In this document: piece after piece, positions 46,900 to 60,308 of the stretch | Layout of the letters: every line of letters starts with the position of its first letter | Numbering within the stretch: the first letter of the stretch is position 1 | Origin: Brienomyrus brachyistius | Taxonomy: Eukaryota > Chordata > Actinopteri > Osteoglossiformes > Mormyridae | Direction of reading: 5' to 3' | Length of the DNA: 64,000 nt | Assembly (NCBI RefSeq): GCF_023856365.1 | Contig: NC_064542.1 | Coordinates: 7,557,363-7,621,362, forward strand | Translations under genes and position numbers: made by a program | The notes under the pieces: generated by a model | Database searches by the model: none | Seen by the model: only the letters and a program-made list of their open reading frames with translations | What the model was told of the DNA's origin: nothing

Positions 46900-49800
46900 A
46901 CATTGTCTGCAGCAGATGACAGCGACGAAAAAGTATGTGGCTGCAAGGCCACCGCGTACGCGCACACGTGCAAACAAGGACGCGCCTGGTTTATTAATAA
47001 CGTGTACTTTAAGAAGCACGTAGAATATAACATTAAGCGCAATAACTGTAGACTGACGTGACTAAAATAATATTTTAAACCTCAGGCTAGACTAATTTAA
47101 ACGTCATATATTTCATAAGTCTATCATGATCATATTGTCGATTGAAGTATGTGCATGACATGCATATACAGCAATGCTGGCGTCCCATGCTGCCCTCTTC
47201 GGCATCTATAACTGGATCGCGGCTTTTCGTAAACGGCGCTGAACAGGCTGTAGAGCGCCTTTCCGGGAAATGCTGTAATATTTATATGGAGCCACTTGTG
47301 GCGCTGTGGACCCTTTCATATATGGACACTTTTCCGAAGTCAGTAGCGATCTCTCCTTGATACAAACATTAAAAGTGATTACACTAAACAAATATAATTG
47401 ACCATTAAAGACACGAACAGTACCAAAAACAAATGCAATTTAACTTGGAAGGATAATCCATATCCTTATTTATGTTTCGGGATATAATCAACTTTACCTC
47501 TATTTAAAATTGACTATATTATCTGAATCTGTAGCGATTCGACGCGTACAGTAGTTACCGACTAACTCAAATGTCTATTTCTCTTTTTCTTATTGTACTT
47601 TTTAGATTATAATAATGTTTATTATCACGCGCGCCTCGTACATTTCCGATTCTGCGCAGTAGCAGGCGTGGCGCTCAGGGAACCATGGTATTTTCCGCAG
47701 GGTTTTCCGTTCCCGGAAAGCACAGGGGTTTCCCATCAAGATTTAAGCATTGTCTTTTGGAATATCGATGTTCATTTATGATTTAAAATGACCGATATTT
47801 TAACAACGTACTATAATTTGAAGCCCCAGACCATTGCACGCTTCACAAAAAGTATTTTTAATGACGTTTAACAATTAAAATCAATTTAAAAAATAATGCG
47901 CGAAAAATAACAAAATTATATTTACACGTTTGGTACGTCACCTGTATTCCACCTGTATCTTCTCTACTACGCGCTGTGCTTCATCAGATCGTTTTCAGGC
48001 TCATTGTGACAGTACTGGATAAAAAGTCTGAACATGGATATTATGCAAAGCATTCTAACATTCTATTATGTGCCATATATGTTGAACCAGATTGCTGTAG
48101 TAACATTATTTTTGCATATACTCATTGCAAGTTTATACTCATATACTCATGCATATACTATATATATAGCATATAATAGTATAGAGCATATAATAGTATA
48201 GATATCCCTATATATTTTTGCATACACTCCTCTGAGAAAATGAGATGGAACGGCACTAAGAATAGAATATAATTTCATAACGACAAGAGTAACCAGGGGT
48301 GTTGCAAGGTTCTCGACCCATCTGGAGTTGTCACGCTGAGAGCTAAGTGAATCATTCGGGGCTGGATCGCTTTCATCGGGAGCCACAGTTGCAATGTCCC
48401 AATGGACGTGACCCGTGACATGGCAGCAGGAGCCCCAAGGATGGGAGGTCTGAATGGTTTACCGTGTACCCTGCGATGGAGTGCCATTCTCTGCAGGCGG
48501 CACATCTACCTTACTCCTCTTGTAGGGGGGGATGGGGTAAAAGTATTCTGAATCTATTTTACCAGGAATAGTGTTTTGGCTGTCTCACGTCCCCGTCCAG
48601 GATAATGGCTGTCACTGGCATCGCACTGCCACAGCAATCCCCAGTTAAGCTTATGAGTTTCTTTCTGTTCCTTTCTATAAGGCACTGAGTTCCTTTCTGC
48701 TTTCAGTCCAGCAGCATGTCTTACTGCCTCAGGAGCCAAATAAGTAGACAGAGGGAAAATCCTCAGCTCCACAATGCTGCCCTCCAGAGCTGTGGCTCCC
48801 AGGCCTTAGGGTAGCTCCAGTGAGTCACTGCCTTTGGTGCACCATGGGATTTGTGCCAAAGCAGTGATACTCCCTGTCCTTCCCCTCACACGAGGAGACC
48901 TTGTAATTGGGGCATCATTTTGCAGGCTGTTCACAGTTTATGTCTAGTCAGTATTCATCGTCTGTGAATTTGTTACACCTTCCGCGCTTTCAGTGTTGTG
49001 GAGGTCTTAATATCATGGACAGACAGTAGTATTGGCATGAGTTCACTTATATTACAATCTTACTTCCACACATTTTAATGTTTGACACCCAAAACAAAAT
49101 ACATCCACTGGAAAGCCCCTATTCAATGCCAAGTTCTGGCTTAATTTTTAATCGCTGTTTTAATGGCAGGTTGTTAATTGATTATCAGAGGCAACGCGGA
49201 CATCCACTCATTTGTAGGACACACATTTCTTCCTCTGTGCCACACTTTTGCATACGTGCCCATGGAAAATGGTATATTGTGTCGAGTTCTCTGCTCCTGT
49301 GCAAGCGAATTGTTTGTATAGAGATGATGAGTATTTCAGATATGAAGATTCACGTAACATTGAGCGTTCTGCACTCAGCCAGTCAGCCGGACTGGCAGAT
49401 GACTGTATCAGACTGCTTACAATGTGGTCAGGCAGCTTAATATGAAGTGAACCGTGAGAAAAGAGTTTGCAAATGGTCTGCAAAATGAGACATATTTTTA
49501 AAAACTTTGCAATTAAAATTGTAATCACTGTATGCTCCAGTTAGATTAAATATTAATTTCTCCATGAAATTCTGTACAGATTTCCTTCCTTTTTTTGAAC
49601 ACTGGCATTTATTTACATGTCATTTACTCACCGATTCTCTGCTTGTGTTGTGTTTCCTTTGGCTCTTACGGTTTGCTTGTGTACATTAGGTTGTAAGTCA
49701 TTTACACTGTAAGCTTGCATAAATGAAAAACATTTACATCCATGCGCCCATTTTTAACAAAAAATGTGTTGTAATTATGGCATTTTCACTAAATGTTTCC

Positions 49801-51150
49801 AGAGAGCTGTTCTACTTAGCAAGACCACCAATAACACCTTTGGCATGCAGTGTGCAAACGAGAGCCTACGGCCTACAAGAAAGATTGCTGACGCTAGGTC
49901 CTTGTTTGAAAAACAAGATCCTTGAAAACGTCAACAGGCAACATCGCTGCAAAAGTGAGAAAAAAACTAGTCTGTCTCCACTGCTTCGTTGACGGGACGT
50001 CTTGCATGACCTGAGGTCCATGTTGTGTGCCAGTAATTATTTATATTTGAAATATGTGTGAGTGATATGGACTTTCTTATCTTTTTTTGCTAGATCACGT
50101 CGTCTCCATTCGAAGTCTGTACAGGTTTATTTGACATTGTACAACTCTGTCTGAGTGAACTGTAGTCTTTCATAAAGTTATTTTATGTCACGTCACAAAA
50201 CGAAGTGGCAGGTTCATTATGTGCAGTTTGGCCACTGTTTCTCATTCTCATCATTGAGTGCTGCAGGTCTTTGTTAATGCTGACCTGTCTTGCAGTTTTA
50301 CTGACCACCAGGTAATATGTTTAGCAGTTTCTGCAAGACATCTGCTGGTGCAATGTTGCTGCGGTTTGATGGCTCAGTGTGCCTCAGGGCCACATCCTGC
50401 TTTTGTGATAAAGCAGAGTGTGGGAGTGCTGCAGAGAAAAGTGGAACTGGCAGAGTATGTACTCTCCCAAGATGCAGTCCGGGTCCTGCAGTCTGGGTCC
50501 TGCAGTCTGGGTCCTGCAGTCTGAGTCCTGCCAGCGACACTGGCCAGTGCTTCTCATGCAGTTGCACAGCTGCTCTTTGTAATGCTTTGGGTCATAGAGG
50601 AACGTCACCAAGAGGGCACTGTCTTGTGATTAACCTTCATCCTGTGTTCGCTTTCTGTTCCTATCTTTTATGTTAAACGGGTTAGTGCTGACCCGTGTCT
50701 TAAACCAGCCATAAAATACCCTCAAAACTATAATTTATCATCCAATTTGTTTCTTATCTCTTGGTTACCTTGTTAGGCCTCCTTATCCATGAAAAGATTG
50801 GTTTTAATATTTTTGGTGAGGCTTTCTGGACCTTTCCTATGACAGCATACCTCTCGTTTTCAATAAAAAATAATGGTAAAATAAGCCTCAACAGAATTAA
50901 ATAAATAATCTGAATTGGTCTTATCTTGCCTTACATGTATGGGCATGGCTTGCCTAGTGAATTTTTTATTATTATTTTTTTTTTTATTTTGTTTAATTAG
51001 AGCTTCCTGATGCAGTACACAAATTTATGTGGCGCTTTTATGCATTATAAACTTACAAACAGGTCGGTGCCAACCCCAACACCAGTACTTCTAACTGTTA
51101 AAAATTTGGTGCTTGTTTATTTACCTCGGAAACATCTGGGCTCAAATAAG
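46900..51150. other. Upstream of irf1; no gene seen
   Basis: Contains two more STAT-type palindromes (TTCCGGGAA at 47261-47269; TTCCCGGAA at 47710-47718) and a short inverted-repeat partner (49757-49818) of a segment at 46390-46448. A 15-bp tandem (GTCCTGCAGTCTGGG, about 4 copies) lies at 50476-50533. No exons recognised. Confidence 0.5.
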
Positions 51151-51152
51151 TT

Positions 51153-51300
51153 TTACTGTTACCTTTGCAGCTGATGTTACTGTTACCTTTGCAGCTGATG
51201 TTACTGTTACCTTTGCAGCTAATGTTACTGTTACCTTTGCAGCCGATGTTACTGTTACCTTTGCAGCTGATGTTACTGTTACCTTTGCAGCTAATGTTTT
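51153..51300. repeat. 24-bp minisatellite, 6 copies
   Basis: Six units of ACTGTTACCTTTGCAGC followed by TGATGTT or TAATGTT. The period of eight codons keeps frames open on both strands (TVTFAADV on plus, ISCKGNSN on minus). Each unit also contains a splice-acceptor-like CCTTTGCAG. Confidence 0.95.
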
Positions 51301-52440
51301 GCAGCACAGTTCTTGTCAAATTGCTCCCCCTTTTGGTGTGAATACATGTGTGTCAAACCATCCTTGGAGCAACAAAAACATCGTCACTGTGTGTGTTTGT
51401 TGTCTTTTTAAAATAAATTGAGGGAGGTGGACGCATACGCTGCTTTTTACGGGCCTATCTGGGATCCTAGGCCGATGTCGGCATGGACACTCAGCTGTTG
51501 TCGATTTAGCTAAACTCCAGGATCTCACACTTAAAAAGCTTAGTGCCTGATGGGTAAGAGTCCTTCTCCCAAGCAGGTCAGTTGAGCTGTTTTTTGAGCC
51601 AAAAGAGAAATGAAGGAATAAAAGAAAGACATTATGTAAATAATCCACTAATCAGTGCACAGGGTGCCAGCGCATCCATCTGCAGGCCAGATTTAATAAG
51701 TTTAGTCATTCCATTTTTTTCTGACGTTTGCCCGGACCTTGGACTATAGCCTAAGATGGCCTATGCATGAATCTGTACCCAACCAATGACATGCAAAGAC
51801 AATATTCTAGGCCGTTTAGCATACATACAATGGATACATAAGAATGTCGCGAAGGCTACACTCCGGATTTTTCATACTCTATAATGGTTGGGGTAGCTCT
51901 GTGTGTGGACTGCAAGTTAGACAAACCGCTTCATTAGTTATACCAAAATATATATTCATTGGCTGAAATGGAGAGCACAGGGACAAAAGACTGTATTTGT
52001 TGTCAATTACAATCTATTCATTTAACAGATGCTTTTATACAAGGTGCAGCTGAGAGTAGCGTCAGACAATCCCTGAGGCAACTAGGGGTTAAGGACGCAA
52101 AGAATGGAACCACTCCACTGACTCTTTTTACACTTGGTTTTAAAATGCATCTTGGGAAACCGGATCACAGATGGACAGTGCAAATTAGAAGTCTGAACAA
52201 CCACCAAGACACACTGTGATCCGATTACGCAAACCACTCACCGAGGTGGTCTGGGGCGAATTTGACCCCATATTTTTTGTTGTGTAAATGCAAATGCATC
52301 CTGGATGTGTCCCACACTAGGACGTTACAGTAACTGTGTGCAGGGCAGTAAGGAAATATGAGCACCAGTGGTCAGCTGGACACCTTGGAGAGGCATGATA
52401 GGCACAAGTGTAAAAGGCGATGTGTCTCAGCTGTCTGCTT
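51301..52440. other. Intergenic DNA, no gene seen
   Basis: Short open frames only; no recognisable domain or repeat with clear limits. Confidence 0.4.
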
Positions 52441-52444
52441 GGGT

Positions 52445-52548
52445 TCTGATCGCCCACGACGCAATTTAAGAGCGTGTATATGCGGGATTGGAGCTGCTGA
52501 CTTTGCGCTCATAGACACAGCGCCCTAACCCACTGAGGCACACCCCAT
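52445..52548 (-). mobile_element. tRNA-derived SINE head, minus strand
   Basis: On the minus strand the sequence starts GGGGTGTGCCTCAGTGGGTT (A-box-like) and continues GCGCTGTG..GCTCCAATCCCGC (degenerate B box), the layout of a pol III SINE head derived from a tRNA. The body is not clearly delimited. Confidence 0.5.
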
Positions 52549-53104
52549 CCCCCAAGGTGACTGACTGGGGCACTTTCACCCACGAGGCCAACGTGGTAAC
52601 CCACAACGCCAAGGAAACCAAAGACAATGACTTTTGTTTGTGTGTCTTTTGTCTCCTCTACAGCACACTGTCACAGATCCTCCAGTGAATACAGAATACT
52701 GTGCATCCATACATCCTCTGCAACCACTTCACTAATTCAGGGTTACAGGGATTGAGGCTAGAGTGCCAACCAAAGTCACTACGCCAGTCGCGTGCAGTAA
52801 TGTTTATATGCTGAAACCAGAGGCGGGTCTAGTAATTTATAACTGGGGTATCCCAGGGGTGGTGGAGGTATGACCAAAGGTGGCCACAGTGTATTGCTAA
52901 TGTGCACTCACAGTGCGCAGAATTTTCTATATGCATTAATATCCTAGTAATAACAGACTGAAATATAATTGAATAGGCCAGTAAAAAGAAATTAATTAAT
53001 AGATATGACAGATGTACCGATACGACAGACGTGTCACAGATGTAGGAAATTTGCAGTCATGTGCAGAGTCCGTTGGATAAGGTGGTTAGTGCTGGTGGTA
53101 AAAC

Positions 53105-53325
53105 CAGATTTATAAAAGGGCTGGTAAGCAGTTCAGAGTCCTAACAGTTTTGAGGAAGAAGCCGTTGCCTGGACCTGGCAGAGGAGCTTGGATGTTCCTG
53201 TACTTTCTGCCAGATGGGAGGGGGACAGAGAGGGAGGGGTCTTCCACAATTCTGGAGGCCTTTCCAGCTGCATTCACTATGAGAGAATGAGGGCTCAGTC
53301 CAGGTTTCCCTTTCCCTGTTAACAC
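53105..53325 (-). mobile_element. CR1/Rex-type LINE C-terminal relic
   Basis: The minus-strand frame reads NAAGKASRIVEDPSLSVPLP then SGRKYRNIQ..GNGFFLKTVRTLN, matching the characteristic end of CR1-like non-LTR polyproteins (K-A-x-x-I-V-x-D-P ... P-S-G-R-x-Y-R ... N-S-F-x-P ... L-N). No upstream reverse-transcriptase motif is nearby. Confidence 0.65.
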
Positions 53326-54764
53326 GTGGTTGTATGCATGATGATGACATCAGCACAGATGTGTCGCATGATAATGACATCAGCATAGTTATGTGCCTGG
53401 TGATGTCATCAAAAGCTGCCGAATTAAAAGCAGGGCAGCTGAGAAGGTGCCGTGGGAATACAGACTCTGTGGGTGTCGCAGCGTCTCATACATGCAGGCC
53501 CATCTCTCTCTTCTAGCTGTTTGACCAGAGCTCAGTGATATTAGATTTCAGAGGGAAAAAAGGGATATCAAGGGTGCTTAGGGCTGAGCTCTGCCTGCTG
53601 AGAAGGTAGAGTTACACCATATGCCTCTTTACCTAACACCACCTTTTTATCTCATATAAACAACAGGGAAATTCCAATGTAACCTAAATGAGTCTTAAGT
53701 TTGTTCAAGAGGCTCGAGACCACAACAGTTTTTTTTCAGGGTTTTATTGTAAGTACAGGTTACAGGAGTCCAACTGGTAATAATAACTCAATCATCATCA
53801 TCATTTTTGATGACTCGGTGAGCACAACATGGGTGTGTCCATGTTTATGCGTGTGCTTGGTAGCATAAATTCACTTCATTGCGTAATCCGTACAGGGCCC
53901 TAATCATGTGATTTTTCCCTGTTCTGAATGCAAGTGTATCAAGGATTTCAACCTTTGCGAAGCAATCAATATGTCTAACTTAGTGTGTCCCTCTGGCTGA
54001 AGGTTTCCAGCAGAAAGTCTGCCTTTACAGTTTCTCTCTCTCTTATACACAGGTATATACAGTGAAATCTGGGGACAGTTTGGACTGAACCTCTTGGAAA
54101 GTGGTTCCCTCCAACATCTCACTGTAGCCGTTACCATTCGCCTAACATGTGACTCCACCGATGGTCAGCACCCCGATTGAAGACTTTCTCTAATGTACTC
54201 CACCTTGTGGTGTGGACTTCCCAGGACACAGTAAAGCCCAGCAGCTTGCTATGGCCCGTATGGGTAAGATTTCACGGCATCTAAGTGTGATCTATCTACT
54301 GATTTGCATGTCACCTGCAGCTGCATTGATTTTAGCCACCCCTCCATAAACATTGTGGGTGTCTTTAAAATTCCACTGTGGAGGTTTTTCAGCAGTAAGC
54401 ATCAGTAAGGCATTCTTAATTAGTGTTATGTATTGTTGTAATGTATTATTTTCTTTTTTTTTTACAGAACACAGTTTGAATCGAAGAGAATATTATTGTA
54501 AGGACGTATGAAGCAACTTAAGCATATAGCGCCATCTAGTGGTAGAATAAAGATATACATAAAGATATATATATTTCACCATTTCTATGGTGAAAATTCT
54601 AATCCCAACATGACGACCTTAAGCCCTACTCAGCCCTAACCCTAACCATAAATAACCAAACTAAATACAAGACCTGAAAAATGGTCCCAACAATGTCACA
54701 ATAACAGGTTTTTGTCACATTGTGGGGAACTTTGGGTCTGGGAATGTTTTCTGTGTCTGTGGGA

Positions 54765-55052
54765 TATTTTGCCCGTTCATCCAGAGCATTTGTGAGGTCA
54801 AGCAATGACGTTGGATGTGAAGACCTGGCTCATAAAGTCCAGTCTAGCTCATCCCAAAGGTGTTTGATGAGGTTGAGGTCAGGGTTCTGTGTGAGCCAGT
54901 CAAGCTCTTCTACACCAAAGTCACCCAACGATGTCTTTCTGGATCTTGCTTTATGCACTGAAGCACAGTCTTACTTGAACAGAAAAGAACCTTCTGCAAA
55001 CTGTTCCCACAAAGTTGGAAGCATAGAATTGTCCAAAATGTCTTGATATGCA
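54765..55052 (-). pseudogene. Tc1/mariner transposase relic
   Basis: The minus-strand frame from 55052 reads AYQDILDNSMLPTLWEQFA, then DCASVHKARS (the segment of the second catalytic aspartate), GVEELDWLTQNPDLN and LIKHLWDELD. This is the C-terminal half of a Tc1-like DDE transposase. Two in-frame stops interrupt it (before DCASVH and after ELDWTL) and the usual catalytic glutamate of the I-E-H-L-W motif is lysine. The copy is dead. Confidence 0.85.
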
Positions 55053-55085
55053 AGAGGGGATCATCTCCATATATTATAATTTAAT

Positions 55086-55086
<1 letters not shown>

Positions 55087-55138
<52 letters not shown>
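55087..55138. repeat. (CA)n(TA)n compound microsatellite
   Basis: About 15 CA units followed by about 11 TA units, adjoining the Tc1 relic. Confidence 0.95.
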
Positions 55139-55139
<1 letters not shown>

Positions 55140-55169
55140 CAAAACAAAACAATACAAATAATATTCCGC

Positions 55170-55302
55170 TAGGGGGCAGCACCATGGTTAGCACTGTTAC
55201 CTCACACCTCTGGGACCAGGGTTCGAGTCTCCCCCAAGGCTCCATGTGTGTGGAGTTTGCATGTTCTCCCCGTGTTGTCGTGGGGTTTCATCCAAGTTCA
55301 CT
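55170..55302 (+). mobile_element. SINE 5' fragment (first family)
   Basis: Matches the head and proximal body of the SINE at 12475-12837 (ATGGTTAGCACTGTTACCTC, GGTTCGAGTCTCCCCC, GTGTGTGGAGTTTGCATG) and stops after GTCGTGGGGTTTCATCC. Its B box is intact. Confidence 0.8.
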
Positions 55303-55856
55303 GAAGGATGAAAAGATGGGGCTGCATGTCATTGCAGAGTCAACACACATTAAACAGGTAAATATCTTACTTTCACCTGGAAACAGGCACAGATTTCTGT
55401 TGCATGTTGTACCCAGTGGCTCCGTTGGCACATTCTCTGCAGGATGCACTCATTCCAGAGTCTGTCCGCATCACGGCAGATGTGGACAGGCGGGCGGGTT
55501 CATCTGGCTGCTGCCCAGAGATGACCTGTCTCTGACAGGCTTGGTGAGAAGGCTCTTCTGCCTAACCTGTTTTTCAGCTGGTCTTTCTCCATACATCCGC
55601 CGCATAAACTTCCTCAGTTTCTCCTTTTCCTACTTGCTGTATTTTAACAATTTTTTTATGCATGTGATGGTCACATTATTCATGTCCATTTATAATACCA
55701 TCCTTGCTTGGAGTATATTTGAAGTTCACAAGAGCATCCATTTGAAACCAACCTAACTCTCCTTAACTGATTAATTTTAGAATAGACTGCAAACCCACTC
55801 ATACTAACATCAACCTTCTATACCCGCCAATCTATCTAAAGGACAAAGGGACAGAA

Positions 55857-56368
55857 CCTGGCAGCATCCAATAGCTAAAGGACTAGGGGAAAGGACCGCA
55901 CAGCGTCCAATAGCTAAAGGACAAGGGGAAAGGACCGCACAGCGTCCAATAGCTAAAGGACAAGGGGACAGGATCACACAGCGTCCAATAGCTAAAGGAC
56001 AAGGGGACAGGATCACACAGCATCCAATAGCTAAAGGACAAGGGGAAAGGACCGCACAGCGTCCAATAGCTAAAGGACAAGGGGAGAGGACCGCACAGCG
56101 TCCAATAGCTAAAGGACAAGGGGAAAGGACCGCACAGCGTCCAATAGCTAAAGGACAAGGGGGAAGGATCGCACAGCGTCCAATAGCTAAAGGACAAGGG
56201 GAAAGGACCGCACAGCATCCAATAGCTAAAGGACAAGGGGAAAGGATCGCACAGCGTCCAATAGCTAAAGGACAAGGGGAAAGGACCGCACAGCGTCCAA
56301 TAGCTAAAGGACAAGGGGAAAGGACCGCACAGCGTCCAATAGCTAAAGGACAAGGGGAAAGGGCCGCA
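55857..56368. repeat. 39-bp minisatellite, about 13 copies
   Basis: Units of 39 bp built around CCAATAGCTAAAGGACAAGG and GGAAAGGACCGCACAGCGT. Thirteen codons per unit keeps minus-strand frames open for up to 156 codons (repeating PFPLSFSYWTLCG). No splice sites or neighbouring exon support a protein. Confidence 0.95.
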
Positions 56369-59300
56369 ATTATATAAACTTAATACAGTAATGATGTTGT
56401 TAATTGTTAATTAAACCATCTATCTTGATTAGGAAAAAATGAAATTATCATTCATCCATCAAGATAACATATATATTGCGTATGAACCAAAGAGGATTTT
56501 TTGTTGATTATTGTATTTTGCTTGCATTCTTTCTCATGTCGTCTTAGCAGAAAACCTATTAATCCAGGGTTTACTCAGTGCAGAAACATCTGGAAGCAAA
56601 TACTTCTCTTGAGTCACTGGAGTTAAAGGTCACGTCTAAATATCTGTACTTCCATCCATCACATTAATTTTGCCAATGTTAGCGGCAGAATGTTAGCAGC
56701 AAAATGGTACATCGTCTGAAGGAGTCACAAGGAACTGCAGTAGTCATGACAATGTTAGATGTAATCCGGAATTCCTAATGAAAGTGCCGGATGTCCTGTT
56801 GAATTTCGTAAATAAATGCTGAAATAAGCCGAGAACTATTAAATATTTTAATTTTATATGGCTTTGTCAGTTTCAGCACCTATGTGCAATTCAAAGAAAG
56901 TGTAAGAAAAAAATCATTTCCAGGACTAGATTTATGAATTACACAAAGTTTTAAAATCATTCACGCTGTTCTAACATCTCAGGTCATGGAGACCCTCGGC
57001 TTTCATATCCCTCTTTCACAGCACTATTCTGGTCCTTCAGTGTTTTCCATAAGAGGAACACTAGTCATATGAATAATTCCCCCAGTGTCTTTGTCAGCTG
57101 GAAGATACTGAGAAAACAGTATTTGTGTGGGATCTGTCCTGCAGGCTTTCTTATGCTTTGCTCTCTAAGCGGGAGACAGGTGATTATTGCGACTTTCCCT
57201 GTATATTAACTGGGAGACGTCAATGTACAGACACACATCCATCGGTTTCCAGAGTGTTTGCAATTCATTCCTTGAGCCAAGAGAGACAGAGATGATTCAT
57301 TTTAGGCTTGGGTGGGAAACCTTAAAAACCCAGACTTCATGCGATGGCTGTTTCCTGCAGTCTCTCTCTTTCCATGATTATTACATGGTGTCCTCTCGGT
57401 TAACCTGCTCTGCATCCTAATATAAAGGGCATTAATGTCCCGATGTCACACGCTGCTGACTAAGATCTTGAGGATATTTCTATGCTCCCAGTTCTGCTGC
57501 TGAAGGGATGGAATCATCTGCATTCTTTTGAGAAAATTGGCAGAATTTATCATGCATTTCCCAAACTTCTGTGACGTGTGTGCCGTACCAGACAGAGGTT
57601 ACAAATGGGGAAAAATATTGGGCTGCCGCTTGCAGTGGAATAACTGGGGACTCGTTTTACCGTCTGCTGATGTTTCCTAGTGCTCAGTCACATTAGGCTG
57701 AGTTGAAGGAGCGATGAAGATGTTTGGTCTGCTGGAAGCGTCACGGCTGGATACCGAAGCTAAATATTTTCGTTCTCGCTGTGCTGTCTCTGCCCCTGCC
57801 GCTGTTGCTAATTTTAGGAGGTTACGTCATCGCCAGGACGACGGCCCTGCAAGCCCACTCCCCCTGCCGACTCCCCCCTCCACACACACACACACACATG
57901 CAGGGGCTGGCTCGCTTTTTTTCTGCCCTTAGTGCCGTGGAACCCCCCCCCCCCCCCCCCCCCCTGTCATCAGGCTGCCTTATCAAGGCTGCCACCGAGC
58001 AACTGGTCTGGCAACCGAGTGAAAACAGCAGCTCCTCTCTTGGGCCTGTCAGTCTCACATTTCGGCTTCTGCAGTATTTTTTTTTTGCTTTAAATATAGA
58101 TGTGTATATATTTTTAATATCCCTTTGTATATCTCTTTAAAATTAATTTTCAGGGTTTCATGCTTTAAATGCACTGCATGTAAATATTTTCATTTACTAT
58201 AGACCGTTACCAACTTTGCCTCGTCCCCTACAAGAGCAGTGTGACCCTGGGGAGTGGTTTATAATGTCTCTTAATAATGCCACAGTTTAACCAAATTAGG
58301 CCAGAACATTTATAATAGGTTTTGTTTATAGAAGGTATATGATATGCCATGTCCACTCACATGTTTCACGCACCAGTCTGGGAAACACAGGTATTCCTGA
58401 AGGGGAACCTCTGGCTAATGTTAGCAAGATTGTATCTTTCTTTTGTCGAGAAATGTGTGACGGGGGGGGGGGGGGAGGGGGGGAATTAAGCGAGACAGAG
58501 TTTTGTGTGTGACAGTGGGCGTGAGGCTCAGCGGGGGTGCTGCAGCAGGCGATGTGTGGGGTGCTGTTTCCCAGACCCTACGCCTTACATAAAAGATGAG
58601 CACGAATGCGCCATTCAGAGGGATCTTCTGCCTCAGAAAGTCAAAGGTATCCTCTGTGAGAAGCTGCAAATTTAAAAAAAAAAAAGAAAAACTATTTTTG
58701 GGTAGTTAGAGTAAATTTATAACTGTGCCCAGCACACTTCTAGGCAAACAGCATCCTGTGTCGTCCTCCCATTGGCCGCTGCTAAAAAAGATGATGTCAT
58801 CTTTACTTGAGGGGAAACTGAGAGCAAAATAAAATTTTATTCCCTTTACTGAACTGGTGCAGTGGATGATTAAAGGTTTAAGGCACACATTTCATCTGCT
58901 GAAATAGGTCTTGCCAGTTCTCTAACTAAGAGTGTTGCTTCTTCTCTGTGATGCCGTTGATATTTAGGTCATGGCCGTTGATTTTGCTCTGTCTTACCAT
59001 TTTAGCGTGAACAAAAAGCCTCACACATTAATGCACTTTCATCTCGCAAACACAGCCCTGCCTTCAAACGGGCTTTTTTTTATGGCTGAAGCCTTTGCAG
59101 GAGGAAATGCAATTTGCATATTTACATGCATTTTGTTTGATTTCAGCAGCACTGGCTGCTTGTTATGCGCATCTGTGGGTGATTCATGAATTTACTTTGT
59201 TATTTATTTTCTTTTTATTTTATTTTTTTGTTGGAGCACAAATGTGTGGAGCCCTGTGTGCCTCTCGATCAATAAGGAGGCTCTCTGCTCTCTGCCAGAC

Positions 59301-59675
59301 AGCCAATCCGTCTAATGCAGTTTCCCCCGACGCTCGATCCCCTCTCTCTGCACAGGTGATGTCATCCTTTTCTACTCCCCTCCCTCCCCTCCCTCTCCTC
59401 TCCTTCTCAGTTGTTCCATCTTGCGGCGGAGTGTCGAATCGATGGGCGGTTCTCCTGGGGGAGAGCTGCCGACTGCTAGTCGGGGATGTGCACAGAGGAG
59501 GGGACAGATGCTGGCGGTCTGGCCCAGGAGATGGACTGGTGCACCAGTGCTGCTGTAGCAAGGTAGCTGCAGTGTACTGGGAACTGGGGCTGCCGTTGGA
59601 CAGGCATAGGAGTGCTGACTTGGGCTCATTAGTTCTCCTTTCCTCTCTCCCGTTTTCTTTCTCCCTCTCTCTTTT

Positions 59676-59707
<32 letters not shown>

Positions 59708-60308
59708 TCTCTGAAAAGGCTCAAATAGGTGAAATCGAAAAATGCCCTTTTCATCTTTTTCCTTCTGATTCCGGGAACTAAATATTGGACACTCCGAGGA
59801 TGCCGAGGATTTGCAGACTGTGGCAGAAGATGACTTTTCTCGCCGTGGGATAGCATGTGCGGAAGGGTCTCTACCTGTTTGCAGGTGATAAGTGGGGCAC
59901 TGGGATGAAAACGTCCACGGACCGAGCGATCGACACGTACCTTTGAGATGTGAGAATTCTGGATGTGTGATATCTGCAGTGGTAATGGTCGGGCTGCAAG
60001 CCACACACTCAGGCTCCAACAGATGAAAAGCAGAGAATCTCCTGTCTGCAGTCTGGGGCTGAGTGGAACTGTCATTTGCAACTTTTTTTGATTATTCCAT
60101 CATTTTATTAATTAGACTCTTTGTATTTTCTCGGGCACCTTATCAGCAATTCATAGACATATCATAACTGGCTTTTAATTTTTGGACTTTAAATCGACCT
60201 TCTGCCATGGTTCCCTAAGGAGTCTCCTGTTCTACCTGAGCTCAGAATCACCGCCTGATCTGCGTCGGCTCAGTCCTTCCTTTGAAAGGATAAACTTCAG
60301 TTCAGGAA
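56369..60308. other. Intergenic or 5' flanking DNA
   Basis: No recognised exon. C- and G-runs at 57945-57963 and 58459-58478, and a CT-rich block at 59650-59713. From about 59200 the sequence becomes more CpG-rich, which would suit a promoter or long 5' untranslated region for the candidate exon at 60309. Confidence 0.4.

Noticed and set aside
55184..55756. 190-codon open frame on the plus strand
   Set aside because: Its ATG and first part lie inside a SINE fragment; the rest has no domain, and no splice or promoter context supports it.
55883..56353. 156-codon minus-strand frame with 13-residue repeats
   Set aside because: Fully explained by the 39-bp minisatellite; another minus-strand frame is also open across part of the array.
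59095..60081. Long overlapping open frames on both strands (150-228 codons)
   Set aside because: They run across a CT/GA-rich low-complexity block, overlap each other on opposite strands, and encode Ser/Leu or Arg/Glu runs without domains.
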